Shown piece by piece: positions 54,376 through 63,151 of a DNA stretch of 64,000 bases. Position 1 is the first letter of the stretch, and each line of letters starts with the position of its first letter. Under the pieces are notes generated by a model that saw only the letters and a list, made by a program, of their open reading frames with translations, did not search any database and was not told where the DNA came from. Origin of the DNA: JAGLOK01 sp963676355 (GTDB lineage: Bacteria; Bacillota; Clostridia; Christensenellales; UMGS416); the NCBI GenBank assembly GCA_963676355.1, contig OY781093.1, positions 806,001 through 870,000 of the forward strand. The letters run 5' to 3'. A program made the translations under genes and the position numbers.

Positions 54376-54903
54376 GTGCTGGTCAGCAGCGATGAAGATA
54401 CTGACAATGATGCGACACAAACAGAAAAGGTAACGCCAACCGCTACACCATTGGAAGCAGAACCTGCTTCAAGCCCGACTCCGGTTGATACCGCGGGGGA
54501 TAGCGGCATGACAATTACGCCTGATATAGTTAAGAGGGATGACCAGACGGGGAATATCACAATAGAGATTAATATTAATGAATTACCGGAAGGCACGAGT
54601 AGCATAAAACTGCCGGGTGGAGAAATCATTCATGTGGCCGACTCTGAAAACGGCATGATCAGTATAACAGTAGATGAAAATGAGTTAGATGTTGCAGGGG
54701 ATTTGCAGATCATATTCTTAGATGACCAAGAAGTGCCATTTGGTTCTGTCAGTGTTAAAGTTTCAAAGAATGAAGGTACAGAAAAATATCCCTCATGGCT
54801 TTTATGGACAATTGGTGCGATCGGGGTATCCCTGATTGTCGCATCGGCGGTTTTACAGCTCAGGCAAAAGAAAAGGAGAAATCAGAGAATGGTGAGAAGG
54901 TAG
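54376..54903 (+). CDS. Truncated duplicate of the preceding surface protein's tail
   Basis: 175-residue frame with a Thr/Pro/Glu-rich start, a small domain and a C-terminal helix followed by KKRRNQRM. The domain reads INELPEGTSSIKLPGGEIIH and DDQEVPFGSVSV, clearly paralogous to LPEGTKYIQLPGGDIIK and DEQVPLGSVEA at the end of the 51604 protein. No signal peptide or good ribosome site is visible before the GTG at 54376, and the frame opens just after a stop at 54349. It therefore looks like the surviving tail of a duplicated surface-protein gene, though expression cannot be excluded. Confidence 0.5.
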   Translation: MLVSSDEDTDNDATQTEKVTPTATPLEAEPASSPTPVDTAGDSGMTITPDIVKRDDQTGNITIEININELPEGTSSIKLPGGEIIHVADSENGMISITVDENELDVAGDLQIIFLDDQEVPFGSVSVKVSKNEGTEKYPSWLLWTIGAIGVSLIVASAVLQLRQKKRRNQRMVRR

Positions 54904-54939
54904 AGCGATTGCAACTATAAATATAAGCAAATTCTTAAA

Positions 54940-54983
54940 GAAGCCTTTATATAGTGGGTTTGAAGCCATTATATAAAGGCTTT
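54940..54983 (+). terminator. Hairpin after surface-protein cluster
   Basis: AAGCCTTTATATA pairs with TATATAAAGGCTT, a 13-bp stem, around a 16-base loop. Confidence 0.6.
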
Positions 54984-55262
54984 GATAATAGTATATACAA
55001 AATATAAATAATAAAAGCAAATGTTTGGGTCAATAGAGAAGTGCATATAGACCGGCATTGAATTTTGAGGTTCCGGTGCAAAAAATTCAAAAATCTTTGA
55101 TATATCATATGAGAAGCAAATTGTTTAAATGGAAGCACTATGAGAAAGATATTATCCTAGTTTGCGTTTAAAATATGCAGATGGAATGTCCCCCGAAAAT
55201 TGTACCAATTTGAAAGTTAGTATAACGGACTAACCCCATTTTCATAGACACTGAGAATAGAT

Positions 55263-56096
55263 TCATGAGTTAAACAACATTTTCTCATACTCCATTGGTG
55301 ATTTATACCCCAGTGAAGAATGGAATCGTTTAGGGTTATAAAACATCTCAATGTATTCGAATACTGCTTTTCTTGCTTTCTCTCTGGTCGAAAAAGGATG
55401 CTTTTTATTTACCAGCTCGGTCTTCAAAGATTTATTGAAAGCTTCTATTACAGCATTATCCCACGGATTGCCTCCCCGGCTCATACTTATATATGCACCT
55501 TTCCGCTTTATGAAAGCATTATATCTATCGCTCATAAACTGTGCTCCGCGATCTGTGTGTATCATAAGCCCTACACCGGGATTCTCTCTGCTATATGCAT
55601 CATTCAAAGCATCCAATACAAGCTGTTCGCGCATATGACTGTTAATTGACCAACCTACAACTTTTCGTGTGCATACATCCAAGTATAGCATCAAATACTC
55701 ATTTCCTTCTTTCGTCGGTATATATGTAATATCTCCGACCCAAACTTTATTCTTTTCTTTGACATCAAACTCACGGTTTAGGTGGTTTGGGTGAATAGAA
55801 GCTTTATATGCTTTACTGTACCTACCGTGTCTTTTGCACGAATATTTTGCTTTTAGCCCATTCTCTTTCATTATACGCTCAACTCGTTTATGATTGACAT
55901 GAATTCCGCGGCTTTTTAATTCTCTCAGAATCCTTTTTGAGCCATACCTGCCTTTGTATTGATTGAATGCGCTTTTTATAATATCCGTTAATGCAAGATT
56001 TTCAATATCTCTTTTAGTAGGCTTTTTGTTTACTATATTGTAGTATGTTGATCTATAGATTTTCAGAACATCACACATTAATCTTACACTGTACAC
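55263..56096 (-). CDS. IS3-family transposase OrfB (integrase core)
   Basis: DDE transposase part with an HTH_21-like N-terminal region and an rve integrase core. The catalytic acids are in VGDITYI, HTDRGAQF and NAVIEAFNKSL. The apparent GTG start at 56096 gives 277 residues, but the frame is open further upstream (KVEFIKSHKHV) into the end of orfA, as expected when OrfB is made as an OrfAB fusion by -1 frameshifting. The probable slippery run is the A-rich stretch AAAGAAAAAG on the minus strand (56134-56122). Confidence 0.88.
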   Translation of the reverse strand: MYSVRLMCDVLKIYRSTYYNIVNKKPTKRDIENLALTDIIKSAFNQYKGRYGSKRILRELKSRGIHVNHKRVERIMKENGLKAKYSCKRHGRYSKAYKASIHPNHLNREFDVKEKNKVWVGDITYIPTKEGNEYLMLYLDVCTRKVVGWSINSHMREQLVLDALNDAYSRENPGVGLMIHTDRGAQFMSDRYNAFIKRKGAYISMSRGGNPWDNAVIEAFNKSLKTELVNKKHPFSTREKARKAVFEYIEMFYNPKRFHSSLGYKSPMEYEKMLFNS

Positions 56097-56119
56097 ATGT
56101 TTATGTGATTTAATAAATT

Positions 56120-56419
56120 CTACTTTTTCTTTCGTCTTCCCTTTAGGAAGACTTGGTACTTTTTTAGAATTTCATTCTCCAGTTCCAGCTGCTTGTTCTT
56201 TTTCTCTAGCAACTTGATTTTATACTCATTGTCAACACGTGCATTACCTGGCCCTTTAAATGCCTCATCTCCGTATTTATCATATTCCCTGAGCCATCGA
56301 TAGATTGTTTGCTCTGTTATTCCAAGAGCTTCTGATACATCTGCTATTCGCTTACCTTCTTCTATTACCTGCTTAATCGTCTGTAGCTTATATTCCTTGC
56401 TAAACGTTCGTCTCCCCAT
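56120..56419 (-). CDS. IS3-family transposase OrfA
   Basis: 99-residue helix-turn-helix protein (SEALGITEQTIYRWLREYDK) followed by a leucine-zipper-like coiled coil (IKLLEKKNKQLELENEILKK) for transposase multimerisation. It ends in GRRKKK at the frameshift run shared with orfB. The ATG is preceded by GGAGG on the minus strand (56431-56427). Confidence 0.88.
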   Translation of the reverse strand: MGRRTFSKEYKLQTIKQVIEEGKRIADVSEALGITEQTIYRWLREYDKYGDEAFKGPGNARVDNEYKIKLLEKKNKQLELENEILKKYQVFLKGRRKKK

Positions 56420-56487
56420 ATTCTTACCTCCGATTAGATTCTATTATTATCTTATCTTCAGTGTCAACTTTAGGGGGAAAGTCCACA

Positions 56488-57231
56488 ATTGTTAAAAATG
56501 AATTTCAGATTAATAAAATAAGGGAAAGTTGTCAAGTTAATATAAAAATCCTAGACCAAATAGAACATTTTGTAAAAGAAGGAATTAGTACAGAAGAACT
56601 AGATAAGCAAGTTTTATCTATAACTAATACAATGGGAGGTATTCCTGCAACCCTTAATTATAATGGTTATCCAAAAAGCTGTTGTATATCTATAAATGAA
56701 GTTGTCTGTCATGGTATACCATCAGAATAAGTTGTGTTAAAAAATGGTGACATTGTTAATATAGATGTTTCAACAGTTTATAATGGGTTTTTCTCAGACT
56801 CCTCAAGAATGTATGTTGTAGGGGACACAACTGATATTAAGAAGAAATTAGTTGAAGTTGCAAAAGAATGTATGCTTAAGGGAATAGAAAAAATTAAACC
56901 TTGGAAATGTATAGGTAACGTTGGTTTTGCTATTAATAAAGAGGCCAAAAGAAACGGTTTTTCTGTAGTAAAAGAAATTGGAGGACATGGAATAGGTATA
57001 GAGTTCCATGAGGAACCTTGGGTAGGTTATGTATCACAGGAAGATACTGGAGTAGTTATGGTGCCTGGAATGATATTTACCGTTGAGCCAATGATAAATA
57101 TGGGAAGTTCTAGAGTATATACATCTGGAAGTGATGGATGGACTGTATATACTAAAGATAAACTACCATCAGCGCAATGGGAGTGCATGGTTCTTGTTAC
57201 AAATGAAGGCCATGAAGTATTAGCTTATTAG
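56488..57231 (+). pseudogene. map: Methionine aminopeptidase gene, broken by IS insertion and a stop codon
   Basis: Translation from the IS boundary gives a near-complete type I methionine aminopeptidase: NEFQINKIRESC at the start, then NGYPKSCCISINEVVCHGIP, NIDVSTVYNGFFSDS, the metal-ligand segment GGHGIGIEFHEEPWV, TVEPMI and late AQWECMVLVT. Two lesions are visible. The native start codon has been removed or separated by the IS3 element ending at 56485, and an in-frame TAA at 56728-56730 (in IPSE-stop-VVLKNGD) splits the gene in two. A GTG at 56734 could start only a catalytic fragment. The enzyme removes N-terminal Met in all bacteria, so an intact copy must exist elsewhere. The gene ends 7 bases before a headless recombinase. 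Confidence 0.8.
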
Positions 57232-57238
57232 TAAAAGA

Positions 57239-58507
57239 AGGAAGATAAAGACTGTAAAGAAAACTCAGATGAAAAAAGGACAGTTTATCGGCAGCCAGCC
57301 TGCTATGGGATACATACGTGATCCGTAAGACAAACATCATCTTATTATTCAGGACGATGGAGCTGAGATAATACGCAGATTATTTCATCTTTACACTTTA
57401 GGTGAAAGTTCAAGGCATATAGCCGAAATCTTCAATGATGAAGGAGTACCTACACCAAGAGTGCATTTCTTCAATCGGATAGGAAAACCTAATCCATATA
57501 CACGGGATGCTGAAACTTGGAATAGTGCAACGATATTGCGAATACTTAAGAATCAGGTATATATCGGTCATATTGCACAAGGCAAACGTCGGAAGAAAAG
57601 CTTTAAGATGAAAAGACGTGATGTCGTTCCGGAAGATAACTGGGTTGTAGTCAAAAACACTCATGAAGCTTTGATTGATGAAATCACATGGAACAGAGTA
57701 CAGGCAATCATTAAGCAGAACAAGAGAAGAATCAAGCCAAGGCTTAAGAAAGATGGTACTGTATCATTGTTCTGCGGAAAAGTTTTCTGTGCAGACTGTG
57801 GTGGTAAGATGACATTTCAAAATGTTAAAGACGATAAATATCCAGACCGCTCAAGATACAGATGTAGTACATACAGCAATCAGGGAAAGACAGCCTGTAG
57901 TTTCCATGCTATAAGCGAAGATGATCTTGAAGCTATAGTGCTGAATGAGATTAAGAAGTTTTCTAATATAGCCATACAATATTCTGAAGAACTCTTAAAC
58001 AGATTGATTGAGGTAAATGGAAACATAAAGTCAAAAAGCAGTTCTATAATTGAAAAACAGCTTAAGAGAACAGAGCAAGAATTAAATGGGATTTCACCGA
58101 AGATTGATGTGCTGATAGAACAGTTGGCTAATGGAAATATATCTGAGGCAATGTTCAAAAAACTTATGCATAGCTATGAAGAAAAGCAGGACAATCTTTC
58201 AGAAAAGCGGATTGCTCTTAAATCTGAATTGAATGAAGTCATTGATAATACCGACCATATTCAAGATGTTATAAATAGCTTTAAGGTCAGAAATTATATA
58301 GATTCATTGGATAGAGAATCAGTAGTAGAGCTGCTTGACCATATCGAAGTATTTAGAAAAGAAAAATCAAATACAGGTTATATCCAAAGAATTGATATAT
58401 ACTTCAACTTCATCGGTAAAATCAACTTCAATGATTTCGATAATCTGAACAGTTATCTAAAAGAAAAGGTATCAAGAACCCAGAACCAAGAACAACAGAC
58501 GGGATGA
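57239..58507 (+). pseudogene. Large serine recombinase lacking the catalytic domain, with stop codon
   Basis: Homology begins abruptly after the map stop with KIKTVKKTQMKKGQFIGSQP, the beginning of the recombinase (PF07508) domain. There is an in-frame TAA at 57326-57328 (RDP-stop-DKHHLII). The rest is well preserved: the zinc ribbon (FCGKVFCADCGGKM and YRCS...TAC), a long coiled coil (about 58030-58250) and the C-terminal strand region. The N-terminal resolvase domain with the catalytic serine is absent. The protein cannot be an active recombinase. Confidence 0.8.
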
Positions 58508-58520
58508 ATCTGCATAAAAA

Positions 58521-58570
58521 ACAAGGTACAAAGGTACCTTGTAATGGTGGCGGAGAAGGAGGGATTTGAA
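58521..58570 (+). other. Hairpin plus tRNA-Ser-3'-end-like sequence, candidate attachment site
   Basis: ACAAGGTAC and GTACCTTGT (58521-58542) form a perfect 9-bp inverted repeat just after the recombinase gene. Next to it TGGTGGCGGAGAAGGAGGGA plus TTTGAA (58545-58570) is, on the minus strand, a T-arm and acceptor strand ending CTCCGCCACCA, as at the 3' end of tRNA-Ser. No full tRNA is present. This position, right after a recombinase, fits an attachment site left by integration. Confidence 0.45.
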
Positions 58571-58794
58571 TTATCTTATCTTAATTATTCCTAATATTAT
58601 TTAGTGAAAATATGTCCAAATAGTAGCCTTTTATAACTGTAAAGTTCTATTATGTATAATAAGTCTAATTAAGTAATATTGTATAAGGGGTAAAATAAGG
58701 GGTAAATGATAGGGTAGCTAAATGTAGAAAGCTAACCTGAATTAGTTGCTTATAAGAATAAGATATTAGAATTTAACTAAAATCAAAAAACAAA

Positions 58795-59823
58795 CTACTC
58801 ATCATCATTTAACATCCAAACTCTTTTTAAGGGTATTTCAGCCTTTATTTCATCAGATAATTTTTCATAATTATCAAATATTTCTTCTATAACTTTTTTG
58901 GAGTCCCAAAGGCGAACTTTAAAAAATTGTTTTGGGATTTCTTTCATTACAGAAGTTTTAAAGCCGCTCCAAGAAACTAATAATCCATAATCGGCATTGA
59001 AATTACTCATTGTTCCAATAAGCTGATCTAGTGTAGGTCTATCTATAACACCATCTGTACTTTTTACTTGAACACATATTCTAGGTGAACCAAATCCCAA
59101 TGTGCCTGAAGAGGCTAATAAATCAACCCCGTGATCTGCTCCTTCTGGACTTCGATATGTTTGAAACCCTTTTGCCTTCAATATCTCTTCAATGAGATAT
59201 TCCATATCATGGCCTTTAAACCTTCGAATAATTCTTTCTGAAATTCTATCTAAGATGAAATCATCAAGATTGATTGGCGTTTGTTCGCTATTTTCATCAT
59301 CATCTAAAAAATTATTTGATAATACTTTAGTGTTTTTATTCCATCCGTTTTTATACATTGCTTTCAATCTGTTTTCTGCATCATTTCTATGTATCTTGCA
59401 TACCGTCATAAAAGCACCAAGAGAGTACAGAATATCTTGATCAAAATTGTCTCTTGGAATATCTGTAGCAAACCAATTAATATCTCTGTAATGATAGTAA
59501 GGACTTCCTAAAGATTCATCAAATACATAGTCGCCGAGAATTTCGCCAAAATGTATGGTTCTATTAATTTTCGAGGGCAAAACAACCCAATCTCCTCTTT
59601 GCATTCGATGAGCAATTGGCCAAATCTGTGAAGCCCAATTTATCGCAATCTTTATATTATCTAGATCATACATTTTCATTAACTTATCATAAAGATCACT
59701 TTTTTCTTTGACTTTAGATAAATCAATATTTAAGTCACTCCATGTTAAGTATACTCTATTATCTGTAAGAAACTTGTTCTCATATTCTCCATTTTTCCCT
59801 GCTCTAAATAACCAAATACTCAT
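58795..59823 (-). CDS. Mrr-like restriction endonuclease
   Basis: 342-residue protein. The N-terminal half (about 1-150) resembles the sensor domain found in Mrr-like enzymes (WLFRAGKNGEYE, RGDWVVLPSKINRTIHFGEI). The C-terminal half is an Mrr-type PD-(D/E)xK nuclease: MEYLIEEILKAKGFQTYRS, then Asp in GADHGVDLLA and Gln/Lys in ICVQVKS. Mrr enzymes cut methylated or otherwise modified foreign DNA. It starts 13 bp after the HsdR stop with a GGAGA ribosome site, so it is the last gene of a restriction operon. Confidence 0.82.
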   Translation of the reverse strand: MSIWLFRAGKNGEYENKFLTDNRVYLTWSDLNIDLSKVKEKSDLYDKLMKMYDLDNIKIAINWASQIWPIAHRMQRGDWVVLPSKINRTIHFGEILGDYVFDESLGSPYYHYRDINWFATDIPRDNFDQDILYSLGAFMTVCKIHRNDAENRLKAMYKNGWNKNTKVLSNNFLDDDENSEQTPINLDDFILDRISERIIRRFKGHDMEYLIEEILKAKGFQTYRSPEGADHGVDLLASSGTLGFGSPRICVQVKSTDGVIDRPTLDQLIGTMSNFNADYGLLVSWSGFKTSVMKEIPKQFFKVRLWDSKKVIEEIFDNYEKLSDEIKAEIPLKRVWMLNDDE

Positions 59824-59836
59824 ATATTCTCCTTAT

Positions 59837-62800
59837 TTATGCAATATCATTGATATCATTTATTCTCTTAATTAAGGCCTTCGCAATATCTACCTTATCA
59901 ACAAATAGTTCTACAACACTGCCATTTTTATTGTAGGGATGACTATTCAATTCTTTAACATCTATACCACCATTTATAACTACATGGTTTACAATAAGCT
60001 GTACAAATTCCATCTGCTGATGGGAAAGATTCTCGTTTGACAAGAATTCTGAAAACAGCTCATTCACAGATTGTCTATCTAGCCCAACTATTGAAAGAAC
60101 TAATTTGGTCAATGACTGATTGCCGAATTCCTTTTTATATTCGTCTTCTGTTCCAAGCTCATACCAAAGTAGGTGCTCCAAATGTTTCACGTCACTTTCA
60201 TTTAATTTTTGGCCGTGGCGTAATTTGAAAATAATTAGATCATCTTTATGCTTTTTAAGATAATGATTCACTCTTTTTTTATAGTTTTCCATACTATTTT
60301 TAAAAGGCTGATACGAGTTTTCTTCACTACTTAATATCTCATCTTGAAAATTTGTGTAATATGATTTTTGATGCACTGCTTCGAGGTACTTAATCAGATC
60401 TCTTAGTGCTTTTCTGACATTTTCCAAATCAAAGATATTAGCTTCTGACCAAAACTCATTAGTTTGAACTTTCTCAATTGTTTCAGTTTGATATTTCACT
60501 TTTTGAATACTTCCCAAATGAGAAAGCTGTTCAGCTGTAAACATAACTCTGTTAATTGGCTTTGCTGCAATTTGACCTTTGAGTATTGCAAGTTCTATGG
60601 TATACATCAAAAGGTCAAATCTTTTAGCCATCTCATCTTCATCATAAGGGAATACTAAAGGCGCAAGATTCTCTTCTAGTTCACTTGATGCTATTTCGGA
60701 AATATTCCCAAATGATTCTAATTTATTATACTTGTGAATGAATCTCAGCTTCATACGCGCATTAAACAGGCTTTCATCAATAGCTTTTATTTCAGACACA
60801 ATATCTTTTATAATTTCTTGTCTATGGTTAACATATTCTTCAGATTGATAGTCTATGTGCTGTAGAGCCTTTGCTATACTGATACGGATATTAAAAAGGT
60901 TTTCAGTTAAAGATTTAACTAATATACCTTGTGTCTGTTTTTCATCCTGAAGGAAGAACTCAAAGTTTCTGCAATAATCAAAGATAAGAAAATCTTCTTT
61001 ATCCTGACCTACACCAAACAAATCAGGACACAATCTTGTTCCTCTGCCAATCATTTGAATAAATTTAGAAAGTGAACGAACTTTCTTGAAAAAAACAAGA
61101 TTAACCACTTCTGGAATATCTACACCAGTGTCAAGCATATCAACTGAAACAGCTATTTGAGGAAGCTTATCTTTGTATGAGAAATTACTGAATACTTTAT
61201 CTACATATTTTACTTTATTGTGAATAGTGCGGCAAAACTCCCCTTTGAGATAGGGATACAAGATATCAAAACGCTCTATTATAAATTCTGCGTGCTTTTG
61301 ATTTTTGGCAAAAATAATTGTTTTTCCTAACTTATCTCCGCCTTCAATTTTAATACCGTTATTCATTAACTCAAAAAGCACTTTATCAACAGTATCAGTA
61401 TTGAAGAGGAATTGATTTAATGCAGATGATGAGATATCTTTTACATCGTCTTCAATAATCTCATCAAATTCATCCTTTTCCTTGTCAGTCAAATCATCGT
61501 AATGAATGCCTTCTTCGAGAAATTTCACCTTTGTTTCAATAGTTTTATACGGGACAAGATATTCATCACCGACTGCTTCATCCATATCATATGAAAAGGT
61601 AGGGTTATTGTTTTCCAGCTCAAATATCCTATATGTATTTATATCAATATCATCTTTGGGTGTGGCAGTAAGACCAATTAGAGCAGCATCGAAATATTCA
61701 AATATTGCTTGATATTTTTTATAAATGCTTCTGTGACTTTCGTCAACTATAATTAAGTCAAAATGGCCAGAAGTAAAAAGAAGATTATCATCTTTTCCTT
61801 TTGTCTCATCAATGGCGTTCATCATTGTAGGATAGGTAGAAAAAATCATTCTGCTTTCAGGGCTATCTTTACTGTCCAGTAAATTGCATAAAGATAAATC
61901 GGGTAATAGATTTTTGAAATTCTTCTTTGCTTGCCTGACAAGTTCTATTCTATCGGCTAAGAAAAGGATGTTTTTTATCCAACCTTTTTCTATTAACACA
62001 TCAACCAACGATATTGCGGTTCGTGTTTTGCCTGATCCTGTGGCCATAACCAAAAGAGCTTTCCTGCGTCCTCTAGAAAGAGACTCACATACAGCCTGTA
62101 TAGCTTTCTTTTGATAAGGTCTATTCGTGATAGAATCTTTTATATGAAGATTGTCCAACGGAAATTTATTTGTGTTTTTAAAATGAGTCCATTGCAACTC
62201 ATATTTTGTATAAATACCTGATACTCTGCGTGGTGGATAGTTCCTATTATCCCAGATGTAATATTCAAATCCGTTTGTATAGAAAATTATTGGCCGAACC
62301 CCATATTGCGCTTCCAGACACTGTGCATACAGCCTTGCTTGTTCCTTGCCTACTTTTGGATCTACACTGGTTTTCTTTGCTTCGACTACGGCAAGAGGCT
62401 TTCCATTATCGTCATATAGCACATAGTCCACAAACCCTTCACCAGTTGGGTTTGGCATCCCCTGAACCTTTACTTCCTCGAGGCAGTCTCCGCCGATTGT
62501 CCAGCCTTTTATTCCAAGCTCAACATCGATATAAAGCTTCCTTGTCTGATACTCTGGAATTTCATCAACATTATAGGTGCGAGTTTTAGTGTTCTCTTCA
62601 CGTTTTTCACGGTGTTCTTTTCTTAGGGTTTCATTCTCTTTGATGATTTCTTCCAGCTTTTTATCTTTTTCTCCAAGCTTTTTATAGAGACTTAATATCT
62701 GCTGTTTGGTCTTTTTCTCTTTTGCTTTATCGGCCAGAAGTTCTTCATTAAACTGTAAGTTTTCTTCATATGTCTCACTGTAGCAATAATCTATCCATAG

Positions 62801-63151
62801 AGCAAACTCAAAAAGATTGTGCAAAGCTAAAACAGCCTGCTGTTTGCTGATTTTAGCGTATGAATGTACGGCAGCATTGCCAAGCTTTTGTATGAATCTT
62901 ATCTTTGGGAACAAATCCTCATCTAAAATGTTTCTGAAAGTGTAATCATGAATAAGAGCAGATAGATTATCTCGATAAGGCACTTCAAGTTCATTGTCAT
63001 AACTATACACCCACTTCACCCCAAGCTCTAAAGCACGGCGTGTCAATATCGCTGTGGTGGCATAGGAAACCACCATGCTCTTTTCTGCTTCAAGGCAAGC
63101 TTCGAAGAAGCTTAGGTATTTTGATTCTTTTTTGAGGAAGGTGAAGTTCAT
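59837..63151 (-). CDS. hsdR: Type I restriction enzyme R subunit (HsdR, EcoEI-like)
   Basis: 1104-residue motor and nuclease subunit of a type I restriction system. Residues about 1-115 form a DUF4145-like helical domain, followed by a coiled coil (about 130-185). The nuclease domain (about 205-310) has Asp in GFVDYVLY and Glu-Lys in AVVEAKKT. A superfamily 2 helicase follows, with Walker A MATGSGKTRT, Walker B DESH, GLTATP and the arginine motif MIGRGTRLCP. The C-terminal part (about 850-1090) fits the EcoEI R C-terminal domain. It overlaps the upstream membrane-protein gene by 4 bases (ATGA). HsdM and HsdS are not in the window and may lie to the right. Confidence 0.88.
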   Translation of the reverse strand: MNFTFLKKESKYLSFFEACLEAEKSMVVSYATTAILTRRALELGVKWVYSYDNELEVPYRDNLSALIHDYTFRNILDEDLFPKIRFIQKLGNAAVHSYAKISKQQAVLALHNLFEFALWIDYCYSETYEENLQFNEELLADKAKEKKTKQQILSLYKKLGEKDKKLEEIIKENETLRKEHREKREENTKTRTYNVDEIPEYQTRKLYIDVELGIKGWTIGGDCLEEVKVQGMPNPTGEGFVDYVLYDDNGKPLAVVEAKKTSVDPKVGKEQARLYAQCLEAQYGVRPIIFYTNGFEYYIWDNRNYPPRRVSGIYTKYELQWTHFKNTNKFPLDNLHIKDSITNRPYQKKAIQAVCESLSRGRRKALLVMATGSGKTRTAISLVDVLIEKGWIKNILFLADRIELVRQAKKNFKNLLPDLSLCNLLDSKDSPESRMIFSTYPTMMNAIDETKGKDDNLLFTSGHFDLIIVDESHRSIYKKYQAIFEYFDAALIGLTATPKDDIDINTYRIFELENNNPTFSYDMDEAVGDEYLVPYKTIETKVKFLEEGIHYDDLTDKEKDEFDEIIEDDVKDISSSALNQFLFNTDTVDKVLFELMNNGIKIEGGDKLGKTIIFAKNQKHAEFIIERFDILYPYLKGEFCRTIHNKVKYVDKVFSNFSYKDKLPQIAVSVDMLDTGVDIPEVVNLVFFKKVRSLSKFIQMIGRGTRLCPDLFGVGQDKEDFLIFDYCRNFEFFLQDEKQTQGILVKSLTENLFNIRISIAKALQHIDYQSEEYVNHRQEIIKDIVSEIKAIDESLFNARMKLRFIHKYNKLESFGNISEIASSELEENLAPLVFPYDEDEMAKRFDLLMYTIELAILKGQIAAKPINRVMFTAEQLSHLGSIQKVKYQTETIEKVQTNEFWSEANIFDLENVRKALRDLIKYLEAVHQKSYYTNFQDEILSSEENSYQPFKNSMENYKKRVNHYLKKHKDDLIIFKLRHGQKLNESDVKHLEHLLWYELGTEDEYKKEFGNQSLTKLVLSIVGLDRQSVNELFSEFLSNENLSHQQMEFVQLIVNHVVINGGIDVKELNSHPYNKNGSVVELFVDKVDIAKALIKRINDINDIA

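Larger units (their letters stand above)
55182..56485. mobile_element. IS3-family insertion sequence (IS150-like), about 1304 bp
   Basis: Two overlapping-frame transposase genes lie on the minus strand between imperfect terminal inverted repeats. The left end starts TGGAATGTCCCCCGAAAA; the right end, read on the other strand, starts TGGACTTTCCCCCTAAAG. No clear 3-4-bp target duplication was found (AGA on the left, CAA on the right), so the ends may be off by a few bases or the element may have recombined. Both genes look intact, so it may still be active. Its right end abuts the 5' end of a methionine aminopeptidase gene. Confidence 0.85.

Noticed and set aside
62206..62589. 127-codon frame opposite hsdR
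   Set aside because: It is antisense to well-conserved nuclease-domain codons and has no family resemblance or ribosome site.
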